From Carettochelys insculpta (Eukaryota; Chordata; Testudines; Carettochelyidae): a stretch of 64,000 nt of DNA. Below the pieces are notes generated by a model. The model was not told where the DNA came from and searched no databases. It was given only the letters and a program-made list of their open reading frames with translations. The translations under genes were made by a program, and so were the position numbers. Shown here in pieces: positions 34,385 through 44,860 of the stretch. Each line of letters opens with the position of its first letter. The first letter of the stretch is position 1. Location: positions 9,424,001 to 9,488,000 of the forward strand of contig NC_134161.1 of the NCBI RefSeq assembly GCF_033958435.1, read 5' to 3'.

Positions 34385-35125
34385 ATTCATCATCATCATC
34401 AATAACTGTGGACTCAGGGCCCGTTGGTGTCTGATGCCTCTCTCACTATTTCCTTCCATCTTTCCCTGTCCAGTGCAAAGTGGCTGAGTTTCTGTAGACT
34501 AGCTCCGCACCAATCTGCTATATCATCTATCCATTCTCTGTGGGGTCTGCCTCTCCTATTCAAACCGTCCATTATGCTGAATACCAGGCTCTTGATTTTT
34601 CATTCGTCCTTCATTGTGCAAATATGTCCAAATAATTGTAGCTTCTGTTTTATAACCTTCTGCAGCAGGTTCTCTTTCAACTGTATCTTTCTGTATAATT
34701 CCTCATTGGTGATCTTCTGCATCCACCCTATTCTCAGAATGTTTCTATAACAACTCTTTTCAAATGCCAATATTCTTCTTTTCGAATCTTTCATTATCAC
34801 CCGTGTCTCACATACATACACACATTTTCAAGACACTCAGCTTTGTTCTTAAGCTAATTGCTTCACTTTTCCAGATCTCATCCATTGCCTTCAAACTCGC
34901 TCTTGCTTTTGCTATTCTAGTCGCTATTTCCTTCTTACAGTCTAGATCATACGTTATATTGCTCCCCAGATATGTGAACTTCTCTACATTTTCTAGTTCA
35001 ATACCATCAACATTGATCTTCCTTCCTTTTTCCCTATCTCCAAATACCATTGTTTTTGTTTTATTGATGTTCATAATCAGTCCATACCACTTCTTTATCC
35101 AGGCTTGGGACTGGCACGGAACCCG
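34385..35125 (-). mobile_element. RTE-like LINE 3' end (minus strand)
   Basis: The minus strand encodes KKWYGLIMNINKTKTMVFGD, KFTYLGSNITYDLDCKKEI, a thumb-like region, then ITNEELYRKIQLKENLLQK and a Gly-Arg-rich HREW motif. It ends in a short (TGA)n-type tail seen at 34389-34401 as CATCATCATCATC on the plus strand. The tandem tail is typical of RTE-like elements. The element is 5'-truncated and has at least one frame break between 34821 and 34808. The same family lies in the opposite orientation at 35310-37235. Confidence 0.8.
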
Positions 35126-35587
35126 TAGAGGCTTCAATGTTGTAAAACAACAATAGGAATGAAATCTGATGCCCATATGACTAGTTGATAAAAGGTGCTT
35201 GCTTGGACATCACCCAGATAAACAAAGTATGCAATACCAATTGGACGATTGGGGTTGGATCGATAAGTTGGCTACCAGAATAAAATTACAACTAACTCAT
35301 ATACTGTCAATCAAAACATGGAATGTCCAAATGCTGTGGGCCACTGGAAAGTTCGAGTTGCTTTGAAAGGAGATGGAGAGATACTTATGCAACGTGCTTG
35401 GTCTGGCGAAGATGCGTTGGATGGCATCAGGAGAGATGTGCAGTTGTGAAGTCATCTGAGCAGGGAACAAAATGAACCATAAGGTAGGAGTCAGATTCCT
35501 TCTTAGGCAAAGAGCTAAAGGAGCACTGTTAAGATACAAATCGGTGAGTGCGAGAATGATGGTAACGAGATTCAAAGACAATAAGAA

Positions 35588-35670
35588 GTCCTGTGGCATC
35601 CTATAGACTAACAGATATTTTGGAACATAAGCTTTTGTGGGCAAAGACCCGCTTCATCAGAGAGTGTTGA
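35588..35670 (-). mobile_element. PLE terminal fragment nested in RTE-like LINE
   Basis: On the minus strand: CTGATGAAGCGGGTCTTTGC, CCCACAAAAGCTTATGTTCC, AAATATCTGTTAGTC, then GCCACAGGACTTCTT. The hammerhead-like core has CTGATGA, stem II GCGGG/CCCAC (one mismatch) and AAAA for GAAA. No clear target duplication, possibly because of a deletion. Confidence 0.75.
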
Positions 35671-36544
35671 AGATCAGAAGGGATGTTTCTGAGAGGGCAA
35701 AACAGCAATATAGAGTGAAATGCAATGAGGTAAGGAAAGTGGCCAGAATGGATAAGGCAAAATGGTTAGATCAGAGAGAGAGGTGGTATGGTGAGTATAA
35801 GACCAGGGAGGTGTATAAGATGGTCAGGAATATTAATAGGAAGCAGCAGCCAAAGCAGATGGCAATAAAAGATGAGAACAACAAGGTGTTCGTGACCAAG
35901 GAGAAGGTTGTGCAGGGATAGACAGGATATTGCATCGATCTATACAAACTAAAATTGGACCCCGGTGTCTTAGAGAGACTAATTGAATCCTGCTTAGTCA
36001 GGAAAGATAGAAGTACCATACAACAGATATTGGCTCTAAGATTGATAGTGGAGAAAGCTCAATGAAAGAACAAGAACATCTACAATTGCTTTGTCAATTT
36101 TTTTTCCCCCAGAAGGCATTTAATGGTATAGATCAGAAAGTGACTTGGGCAGTATTGGAGTTGTACAGAGTGGATAGCAGGCTGATAGGGTTGTTGAAGG
36201 ATATCAATAACAATGCAGAGGCATTGGTGAGAACGTGCAGAGAGTTGGGAAGTTGGTTTAGAACGAGTAGAGGTACGAGACAAGGAGATCCAAAATCACT
36301 GGGTATCTTCATCATGCACCTGGAGAGAGTGATGGACAAGATCAAGGAAGAAGTAAAAGGTGCACGGGATAAGAGTTAACAATTTGAGGTTCATGCATGA
36401 TTTACTTATCATCGAGGAAGATGAAGAGAAGCTAGCAAGAATGGTGCAGGGTGCTGTATGAGGAAGGGAAGCAGTATGGACTGATTTTTATGAACATTGA
36501 TAAAATGAAGACAATGGTATTTGGAGATAAGGAAACAGGAAGAA

Positions 36545-36828
36545 CAATGCGAAGTCCTGTGACACGTTGTAGACTAACAGATATTTTTGGAGCAAAAGCT
36601 TTTGAGGGCAAATACCTTCTTTGTCAGATGCATGAAGTGTATATTCCAGAGTCAGCTCTTAAATATACAGGCTCATGAAAAGAAGGGAGTACCAATCGAG
36701 AGGAAGGCCAGGGGTGACAAGGTCAATTCAGTCAGGGAGGAAGTGGCCCTCTTCCAGCAGCTGACATGGAAGTGTGAAGACCAAGAGAGGAGACACCTGC
36801 TTTGGTAGTTGGCCAGCTATTCCACTGG
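36545..36828 (-). mobile_element. PLE 3' terminal insertion nested in RTE-like LINE
   Basis: Read on the minus strand, this begins in the PLE 3' coding end (the plus-strand TGGAAGTGTGAAGACCAAGA resembles TGGAGGTGTGAACACCAAGG at 152-171) and runs through the 3' UTR into the hammerhead-like end (AAAGCTTTTGCTCC, ATCTGTTAGTCTAC). The RTE-like coding sequence stops before it and resumes after it, with some RTE sequence deleted. This dates the PLE insertion after the LINE. Confidence 0.75.
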
Positions 36829-37239
36829 TGATAACGAAAGATTCAAAGAGAAGAGTATTTAGTGTTTGAGAGGAGTTGTTATAGAAAGATCCTGAGAATA
36901 GGATGAAGAAAGTCACCAATGAGGAATTATATAGGAAGATAAACCTGAAAGAGAACCTACTGCAGTAGGATATGTAACGGAAGCTACAGCTATTCAGGCA
37001 TATCTGCAGAATGAACAATGAGCAAAAAGACAAGACCCTGGTAATCAGCATAATGGATGGCTCAAATAGGAGAAGCAGACCTCATAGAGAATGGGTAGAT
37101 GATGTAGTCAGTTGGTGTGGAGCTAGTCTACAGAAATTAAGCTACTTTGCACTGTACAGGGAAAGATGGAAGGAAATAGTGAGGGAGGTGTTGGACACCA
37201 ACGGGCACTGAGCCCTTGGTTGATGATGATGAATTTTCA

Positions 37240-37880
37240 CTTACTGAATACAGTTCCTGTCCTTTGAAGATTTCAAAGGGTGTGGCCATATCAATCAAGT
37301 CTGAGCTAAATTTCACGGCCCATTCACAGAAGAATAAGCTGAGGCACATAGAAAGTGGCTTCTTCAGCTTGTTAGCACCAAGGACCATTTTCTTACCGTT
37401 GTGCTCTCTGACGCTTGTCTGGGTGACGGGCCCTTAGAAGAATCAACCCACTTATTTTCTGCACTTTACTCTACTGTGAAAAGGATTAATTTAATTGCTA
37501 AAAGCTCATACAAGAATACAGGGAGTTGGTAAAATGTCCTGTCTTCATATAGAGACCTAGAGCAATTTTTTCAAGTGAGGGCTTGGGAGTAAACTGAGCT
37601 TAAGGCTTCCAGCATGATCTCTGTAATTAATTTATATTGTAATGCTTTGTGACATTGATGGGCAGAAGAAAACAATTGCATTAATAATCCTGGGGGAGGA
37701 GGTTGTCTTTTGTTTCCTATGACATTGAAACAAGAATTGTTGTGAGCTATAACAAGAATTGAGTCTTCTAACAAGAATTGTTATAAGAATCTTAACTTGT
37801 TCTCATTCTTAATGATTTTTGCGATAAAATAATGATTTTTGTAATCTGACCTATTTAATTTCCAACTGTGTAACACTTAT
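37240..37880. other. No gene or clear repeat seen
   Basis: A short internal repetition of AACAAGAATTG occurs at 37730-37790. Nothing else assigned. Confidence 0.4.
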
Positions 37881-37883
37881 ATC

Positions 37884-38660
37884 TGAGTGGGGAACCTTTT
37901 TTTGAAATGGTGGTCCCTGATCCATAGACAAATCAGTTGGGGCCACACAAGTGAGAAGCCAAAAACAAGCAAAAACTCCCTCACTGAGCTATGTGGTCTG
38001 GTGGGTGGGAGGGTGCAGGAACAGGCTAAGGATGGGGGGATCTGGGCAGGTGGTGGGTACAGGAATGGGTCTGCGGGGGGTGTATCTGTGTGAGTGGGGG
38101 GAGTAGCAGAGGGTGGGGTCTGGGTGGGAGGGGACACATGAGCAGACTGGGCATATGAGTCTAGGTGGAGGGAAGGGTGCAGGAGGTCTTGGGGTGAACA
38201 GTCTGGAAGGGAGGGGACTGGGAAGGAGCGGTCAGGGAAGGGATGGGGGTCTGGGAGGAAGGGGTTAGGAGCAGGGTATGGGGGGAGTCTGGGTGGGAGG
38301 AGAGTGCAGGAGGGACGTGTGGGGTCTGGGTGGGAAAGAGTGGAGTCAGAGTGGGAGGGAGGGAGCGGGATGCGTGTGGAGAATCGGGGTGGGAGGGAGG
38401 ATACAGGATGGTGTGGGGTCTGGAATGGAGGGGAGAGGGTGGGGGTGAGATGGGAGTTTGAATGGGAGGGGGGTGCAGCTTACCTTTGCAGCACCCCTGG
38501 ACACCCCTGGCTATGTGTGCTCTTCCCCCTGCTCTCTGGCACCACCCTCTGCTGCTCTGATTGGTGGGAACTGGCCAGTGCAATTAGAGGCGTCGGCAGA
38601 AGCGGGGCTTGTCATGGCCCTCCCCCATGCTTGGGGTGTGCTGGGAGGAGTCATGTGAGA
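37884..38660 (+). mobile_element. hAT-derived element with G-rich minisatellite core
   Basis: The left end GAGTGGGGAACCTTTTTTTG and the stretch CAAATCAGTTGGGGCCACAC are typical of a widespread hAT-type non-autonomous family. From 38000 to 38470 the interior is a degenerate tandem array of GGGTCTGGGTGGGAGG-type units, with many GGG runs on the plus strand. The right terminus is not clear. Long open frames through this block are artefacts of the repeat. Confidence 0.6.
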
Positions 38661-38924
38661 GGGAAGGTAATGTGGCTAGTGCCCCACTGTGTCCTTCCTC
38701 ACCAGCTGCCCCTGCTCTTCATCATTTATGTCCTTCTAATTGCATTTAAGCATCAAGAACATGTCCAGTTGTCCATGGCCCTGGAATAGTTTTTGGAGTG
38801 GAGCTACTGAGCTGCACCCGCTTCCTTTCTCCTGTCTGTGCTCCTTCCACTCGAAAACAGTTTTGAATGACTTAAACCTTCCCATCCTCATCTGCTACAA
38901 CAGAAAAAGGAGTCTGAAATCAGA

Positions 38925-40075
38925 ATCACAGAACTGGAAGGATCTCAAGAGGTCTTCAAGTCCAGTCCCCTGCACTCACAGAAGGACCGAGCACCATAGA
39001 CCATCCCTAATTTGTCTAACCTGTCTTAAAAATCTACAGTGATGGAGATTCCACAACCTCCCTATGCAATATGTATTGGTTAGCCACCCTGACAGTATGT
39101 TTTTCCTAATGTCCAGTTTAAAACCTCCATTGCTGCAATTTAAGCCCATTGTTTCTTGTCCTATGATCAGAGGTTACAGAGAACATTTTTTTTTCTCCCT
39201 CCTCCTTTTAACAACCTTTTAGGTATGTGTAAGCTGTTATCATGGCACCTCAGTTGCCTTTTTCCCAGGCTAAACAAACCCACTTCTTTCAGTCTTCCCT
39301 CAAAGGTCATGTTTTCTAGACCTTTAACCATTTTTGTTGCTCTTCTCTGGACTTCATCCAATTTGTCCACATGTTTTGTGCAATGTGGCTCCCAGAACTG
39401 GACACAATACAACAGCTGAGATCTAATCAGAATGGAACAGAGCAGGGGAATTGCTTATTCCTTACTTCCTTACTAATATTTACTAAACAGCACCATGTTT
39501 TTTTTTTCAAACAGTGTCTTATTGTTGACTCATATTTATCTGGTACTCTACTATGATCCCTAGATCCCTTTCCACAATACTCCTTTCCAATCAGTCATTT
39601 CCCATTTTGTATGCGCGCAACAGATTGTTCCTTCCTAACTAGAGTACTTTGCATTTGTCCTTATTGCATTTCATCCTGTTGACCTCAGACCTTTTCTCCA
39701 ATTTGTCCAGATCATTTTGAATTCTGACCCTATCCTCCAAGGCACCTGCAGTCCCTCTGAGCATGATATCATCTGCAAACTTGATAAGCGTACTCTCTGC
39801 CATTATCTAAATAATTGATGAAGATATTGAACAGAACTGGATCAAAACTGATCCCTGCAGATAACAACTACACTTGTTATGCCCTTCCAGCATGATTGTG
39901 AACTATTCTCGGGGAATGATTTTCCAACCAGTTCTGCACCCATCTTATAGTAGCTCCCTCTGGGCTGTATTTTCCTAGTTCTTCTCCTCTGACAGCGTCA
40001 TAAGCTTCTGCTGCCAATTCACTACATAACAGACATTTCTGACAGATTGCTGGCAATTTTTTCATACAGTACGCA
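38925..40075 (-). mobile_element. CR1 LINE 3' third with RT remnant (minus strand)
   Basis: Plus-strand positions 38925-38950 carry the reversed CR1 terminus (TCCAGTTCTGTGATTCTG on the minus strand). Inwards come the conserved C-terminal region (minus strand: GLENMTFEGRLKEVGLFSLG, KRQLRCHDNSL) and then an RT segment with GATIRWVQNWLENH at about 39900-39970. Frame breaks separate the parts. It is the longest CR1 piece in the window. Confidence 0.85.
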
Positions 40076-40081
40076 TTATTG

Positions 40082-40220
40082 CCTAAGAGCTATATGCTGC
40101 ACTCAAGAATTGGGATTTAGTCCCCAAACGGTAACAAATCAAAATCAATTCAGTGTAGAATATACAAAATGGAAGGCTGCAGACAGGTAAGGTGGAGGGA
40201 GTTGAAGGGATCAGCAGGAA
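40082..40220. other. Short unassigned gap
   Basis: Nothing recognised. Confidence 0.4.
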
Positions 40221-40450
40221 GAGAGTCTGGATGGCTCAGGGGATTGGCGATAGGTCAAGCCTGAACCTTTAGGTCACTAATTTGAGTCTGGTCAGCAGTG
40301 AGTGGAAGCCACAACTATCTGAAAGCTCCTCGGTGGCCTCTTGACTGAGTTCCCACTGTCTTGGTTGGGAATAAATGGGTACCTAGGAGCATATGAAGAA
40401 GCCAAAATCACTTGTCTGCAATGCTGGAGGCTCAGTTAGTCTGAGTAGAA
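40221..40450 (+). repeat. tRNA-derived SINE (turtle polIII-type candidate)
   Basis: A box-A-like TGGCTCAGGGG at 40232-40242 is followed by a box-B-like AATTTGAGTCTGG at about 40279-40291, spaced as in a tRNA. The sequence continues into a non-tRNA body (GAAAGCTCCTCGGTGGCC). This arrangement fits tRNA-derived SINEs of cryptodiran turtles. It is not a functional tRNA: I cannot fold an acceptor stem. Confidence 0.5.
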
Positions 40451-41165
40451 CACAGGGTTTGAAGGAGAGTCTGCTCTTCTTCCCCTCTTGAAGGGTGAGG
40501 GTCTCAGGCTGGAGGAGCCATGAGGAAAACCTGAATGTCTACTGCTTGTGCTGCACCAGCTTTGTGGATAAGCTTGTCAGTCAGTTCACTGCCAAGGCAC
40601 TAAACCTCTCCTTAGTGATTGTTCTGAAATCTCTACCATGTGGCTGTTCCCTCAGAACTGAAGATCTACTGTGCGCCAGAAGATGGAGCTATTGCTGAGC
40701 ATTCTCTGGTCATGCTACAGGAAAAAAACACAGTGCTTTCCCCATTACATGGGACCTGCTGTGAATGCACCCTGGTAATAAATAAGGAGTCTGGATGCAG
40801 TCACCAGGGCTAATGGAGTTAGCGGGCAGGAGCAGCTGCTCTTTTATTCCCTCTTGTCCTTCACTTGAATTAGTCAATTTAATGGCTAAGGTAATGCTAA
40901 GTGTGGTCTCACAGCAAAGAGACAGACACTGATGCCCATATTCAGAAGAGGCCAGAGTGAATCACCTGGCTGATTCATATGGTATGATACTGGGACAGCT
41001 GAAAGGGAGATGCACATAGTTTGGTTATCATCTGACAATAATTTATCAAATCTCTCAGGTCAAGTCCACTGGATTATAACTTAAAAAATGCCTCTCCCCA
41101 TGTAACTTCTACCCCCAATTCATTGATCGTCTTCAGCCACTTCAAATGGAAACCTCTTTTTTTTC
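40451..41165. other. No gene or clear repeat seen
   Basis: Nothing assigned. Confidence 0.4.
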
Positions 41166-41169
41166 TAGT

Positions 41170-44100
41170 AGTGTCCCTGTGGGCGATCCACTCTGGGTGT
41201 TGGGTGCGTCCTCATGCTGGCATCAGAGATTCTTCTACAGCCATGGTTTTCCATGCCACGCATGCGCAGTAGCACCTCTTTGTGCTATCTGGCGCACATG
41301 TGGTGTGGGCTGCTCGGTTCCTTCTATGCTGTTTTTGGCTGTAGACAGAGATACATCCGCTTTGCAAAACAAAAGTTAGATACAGTTAGTGTTTTTGTAT
41401 AGTTCCACGCTCTCCAAGTTATTCTCCCAGTTCAGTTTGCTGTTTAAATCTTTTTTATCGTATTAGTTGATTAGTTAAGCTTCTGTTGTGGCATCACTGC
41501 CATGCCAGGCTCCTTGGGCTTCAAGCTGTGCGAGACTGATGACCATACTTCCTTCATTTAGTGCCTGGATGAGGGTCATCAGACGCAGTCCTCTGTGCAC
41601 TGCTGCAGCTTGACTGTCAGGCCTCAAAAGGATAGAGCCAATAGACTTGAAACCTACCCCATGAGAAGTGTCTCTAGTTGGCGGGCCCTGAGCAACCACC
41701 CACTAGCACTCGATGCAAAAGCCTAAAGGTATGGAGTCTAAGTGTCCCTCTGCCTCGGCTAGCACCTCTCCCAATCCAGATCCATCCCTGGCACACTCTT
41801 GGCCTCTGGTGCCATTGTCATGGGCCATGCCAGCGGAGAAATCCATGACGGCTTCACCAGCACCATCTGCAATGGCACCACCTAAGAGGGCACGTTCTGA
41901 GCTATGCTGCAAGCATCTGGCACCCCAATGCCATCGGTACCACTGGCTCCTCCAGTTCTGACTATACTGATGTCTTTGCACAAACCGTCATTGGTCACTG
42001 CAACCCCGCTCCCAGCACCAGGCTCTGAGTGTAGGCAGCAACTCTCATTTACTGCACCACCTGCATGACACACAAACCTCTGCAGTGCAGAGAACCAAGG
42101 CCATGACTCCACCTCTCTTCCATGCTGAAACGGTGCCACACCAATGTGCCATCAGAACTGTCCACACCAAGGGACTCTGCTGGGTCCAAAAAAAAAAGAC
42201 GCTAGCTCATCGAGCAAAGCAACTCCAGTGTCGTACCCAATGACACCAAACCCTCAGCACAGCTCTCCTATGGCACCTTCTGCCTCTCTGCTCCTGTCAC
42301 AGCGCTCAGGTTCATCATCAGGATTGAATGCCCGACCCCTTGCTCCAGGAAGAGGCGGTTCCAACTGCCCTAGCATCTTCTCCTTCCAGCACTCAAGTCC
42401 AACACACTCTGCATGGCAGGACATCCCACCTACTCTGGCGCATCCTCCTCCTCCTCCATGCTCCGCATACCTCTTTTCTCACCACCATCAGTCACTGGAG
42501 TGGTCTTCACAGCAGCACAGTCTTCCTGTCCTTACACCTAGTCAGCACCATCCAAGGTGATGGAGTACTGTCCTCCATCGCCACACCCATCCGCCCTGGC
42601 ACTGTACAAACCATTTCAGCACACCAGTACTGAGGACTCCCTCTCAGAAGGGGGACAGGATTCCCCACTCTACCCCTCCTCATCCTCGCCTGATGACATG
42701 GTGATCTCAGTGTCTCTCCTGCTCACGGATGTTGCCAGGACCTCCTTTGTAGAGTGGCCCAGGCCCAAGACCAAGACTTAGAGGAGGTGCCAGTTTAATA
42801 GTACTGGCTTCTGTACACACTGCAACCTCCTTTTTCATCCAGTATAGCACTCCCTATGGATGAAGCCATCATGGAACCCACCAATGTCTTATGGCAAACA
42901 CCAGCCTCCATCCCTCCCACGAACAAAAGGGCAGACAAAAAGTGTTTTGTTGCCTCCAAGGATGCAGAGTTTTTATTTACACACCCTAACTCCCTCGTGG
43001 TGGAGTCAGTTTGTGTTAAAACCAAGTTGTTACCCCCCAGGACAAAGCCAGCAAAAATTGGGATATAATAGTGTAAGATGTATTTGTCTGGTATGCTCCT
43101 CCTACGCATGGCCAACTGTACAGCTATGTAGGCTGACTATCAGCACTACTCCATGAGCTGGTTCCAGAGATGCCAGAACACCAACATTAGGCCCTTGTTG
43201 GTATCATTCCAGAGGGGCACCCCCTTGCCAGTACAGTGGTGCGGTCTGTGATGGATATTGAGGACATGGTGGCTTGGGTCACGGCATTTGCTGTGGTCAT
43301 GCATTGCACGTCCTGGCTCTGGTCCTCAGGGGTCCCCAGAGAGTTGCAACAAAAGGAGGAAAAACTTCCCTTTGATAGACAACATCTATTTGCTGAGAAA
43401 AGCGACTATGCCCTCCACTCTATGAAGGACTCCAGAACCATGCTGCATACTCTGGGCATGTATACCCCTCCGGTCAAATGGGTCTGCTTCTCTTCTTACC
43501 AATGACCATGTGAACACCTCTTGCAGCATCAGCAACACATCTGCTTTGAGCAGCGCCAAATGCAGAGTCCTCAACAACACCACTCTGGAACACCCACAGT
43601 CCTGAGTGTCACATCTGCAGTCACCAAAGCAGCATTTTTGAAGGTCTGGTTGAGTGTCTGGGAGATTGTTTTGTCTGTTTATTTAGCTCAGGCCAACAGA
43701 TCCGCAAATCAACCCTTTCCATCATAGCCTCTGCCCCTTTTCTACATTGCTGGCAAGCCATCACCACCCTGGGTCCTGGAACTGGTAGCACAGGAGTATT
43801 CCAGGGATCCCTCTCACAAGCATTTGCTCGAGCAGGAGGTTCAGTACCTTTTCTGCTTGGGGGCCATTGTACTGGTTCCCATGGATTTTCTCACTCAGAA
43901 GTAAAATCGGGGGGTGGAAACCAATCCTGGATCTAAGGAGGCTCAACAATTACATCCTTTAACGACACTTCAGGATGGTAACTCTCACTGCCATTATCCT
44001 GGCCTTGGACAAAACGACTGGCTCACAGCTCTCTACCTACAAGATGCCTATTTTCATATCACCATCTATCCAGCACACAGATGCTTCCTCTGCCTCATGG

Positions 44101-44766
44101 TGGGACCCCACCATCACCAGTACTGGGTCCTCCTGTTTGGTCTCTCCACTTCACCATGGTGTTCTCCAAGACTGGCAGTGGTAGCTGCACACTTGCGTCA
44201 ACAGGGAGTCATCATCTTACCCTACCTGGATGACTGTCTTCTCAAAGGCACATTATTCACCAAAGCGCAACACATAGCGCACACCACCATGGAAATTTTG
44301 CTCAGTCTCAGCTTCCACATAAACTATGACAAATCCATGCTCCAATCTGCATAGTCTCTGGAGTGCACACAAACACCGTCACTACCAAGGCCACACCACC
44401 CATCCAACAGTTCTGGAACTTGTGCAACTTGATTCAGATGGAATGTTTGTCACCCTGCGTCATGGTTCGTGCCTGCCTTGTGCTGCTGGGACAAATGGCT
44501 GCTACTACCCATGTGATCAAGCTGGCCAGACTCTGCATGTGCTGTCTCCAGGCATGGCTGGCCTCTTGCTGCACCCCAGCCAGGGATTTTCTCTCCAAGC
44601 CTGTGACTATTCCGCCATGTGTCCTTGCATCGCTCCAGTGGTGGACTAGCCTGGGCAACACCCTCACTGGCGTGCCTTTTCTCCAGCCACCACTGTCCAT
44701 TACACTAACTATGGATGCTTCTCTTCTGGGCTGGGGGGCCCATTTGGGCTCCTGCTTGGTGCAAGG
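41170..44766 (+). mobile_element. DIRS1-like tyrosine-recombinase retrotransposon, 3'-truncated
   Basis: The 5' part (gtgtccctgtgggcgatcca, cactctgggtgttgggtgcg) resembles the leader of reptilian DIRS-like elements. It is followed by a decayed gag-like region (about 41700-43860), a reverse transcriptase with YLDD and an RNase H start ending near 44766. No methyltransferase or tyrosine recombinase follows, and no right terminal repeat is seen. This points to truncation just inside the RNase H domain. The coding strand is plus throughout. Confidence 0.85.
41700..43860 (+). pseudogene. DIRS1-like gag remnant
   Basis: A Ser/Pro-rich N-terminal part (41713-42640) contains a Lys run (PKKKDASSSSKA). 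The conserved core follows: VLWQTPASIPPTNKRADKK and AEFLFTHPNSLVVESV at about 42885-43010, then MEDMV-like helix sequence, LPFDRQHLFAEKSDYALHS and DSRTMLHTLGMYTPP at about 43365-43470. These blocks are characteristic of the gag-like protein of DIRS elements in fish and reptiles. Frames change at least three times and stops are frequent. Confidence 0.75.
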
Positions 44767-44860
44767 CAAGGTGGTTCTAAAGGTTGTTCAAAGAGCAGAT
44801 GCTCTACATCTACCTTCTCTCTTTTGGGTCCCAGTCCAGGAAATGTGGATGGTACAGTGA
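43770..44860 (+). pseudogene. DIRS1-like reverse transcriptase / RNase H remnant
   Basis: Order of motifs: EQEVQYLFCLGAIVLVP (N-terminal RT entry, about 43830-43880), ALYLQDAYFHITIYPAHR, HHHQYWVLLFGLSTSPW, then the catalytic PYLDDCLLKG with YLDD at 44223-44234. After a stop near 44352 comes the connection and RNase H region (WLASCCTPARDFLS, LASLQWWTS, then MDASLLGWGAHLGSCLVQG ending near 44766). The last about 30 codons of the open frame are not DIRS-like, so the junction lies near 44766. The RT aspartates are intact, but the frame is broken. Confidence 0.85.

Larger units (their letters stand above)
35310..37235 (+). mobile_element. RTE-like LINE with endonuclease and RT remnants, invaded by PLE pieces
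   Basis: From 5' to 3': an APE endonuclease start (TWNVQMLWATGKF, KEMERYLCNVLGLAKMRW) at about 35310-35585; a PLE fragment at 35588-35670; a linker rich in charged residues (35670-36060); RT motifs (KAFNGIDQKVTWAVLE, SRGTRQGDPKSLGIF) at about 36110-36380; KTMVFGDKETGR at about 36500-36545; a second PLE insert at 36545-36828; then the C-terminal part with REWVDDVVSWCGASLQKL and a TTGATGATGATGA tail near 37220. Several stops and frameshifts are present. The RT catalytic box reads FMHD at 36390-36401, where family members have FADD, so the first catalytic Asp is lost. Confidence 0.85.

Noticed and set aside
38304..38789. Open frame of 161 codons rich in Gly, Glu, Trp and Val
   Set aside because: Produced by the G-rich tandem array. 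Parallel frames are also open, as expected for a short-unit repeat.
40221..40300. Possible tRNA gene
   Set aside because: A- and B-box-like motifs exist, but there is no acceptor stem and a non-tRNA body follows. A SINE head is the better reading.
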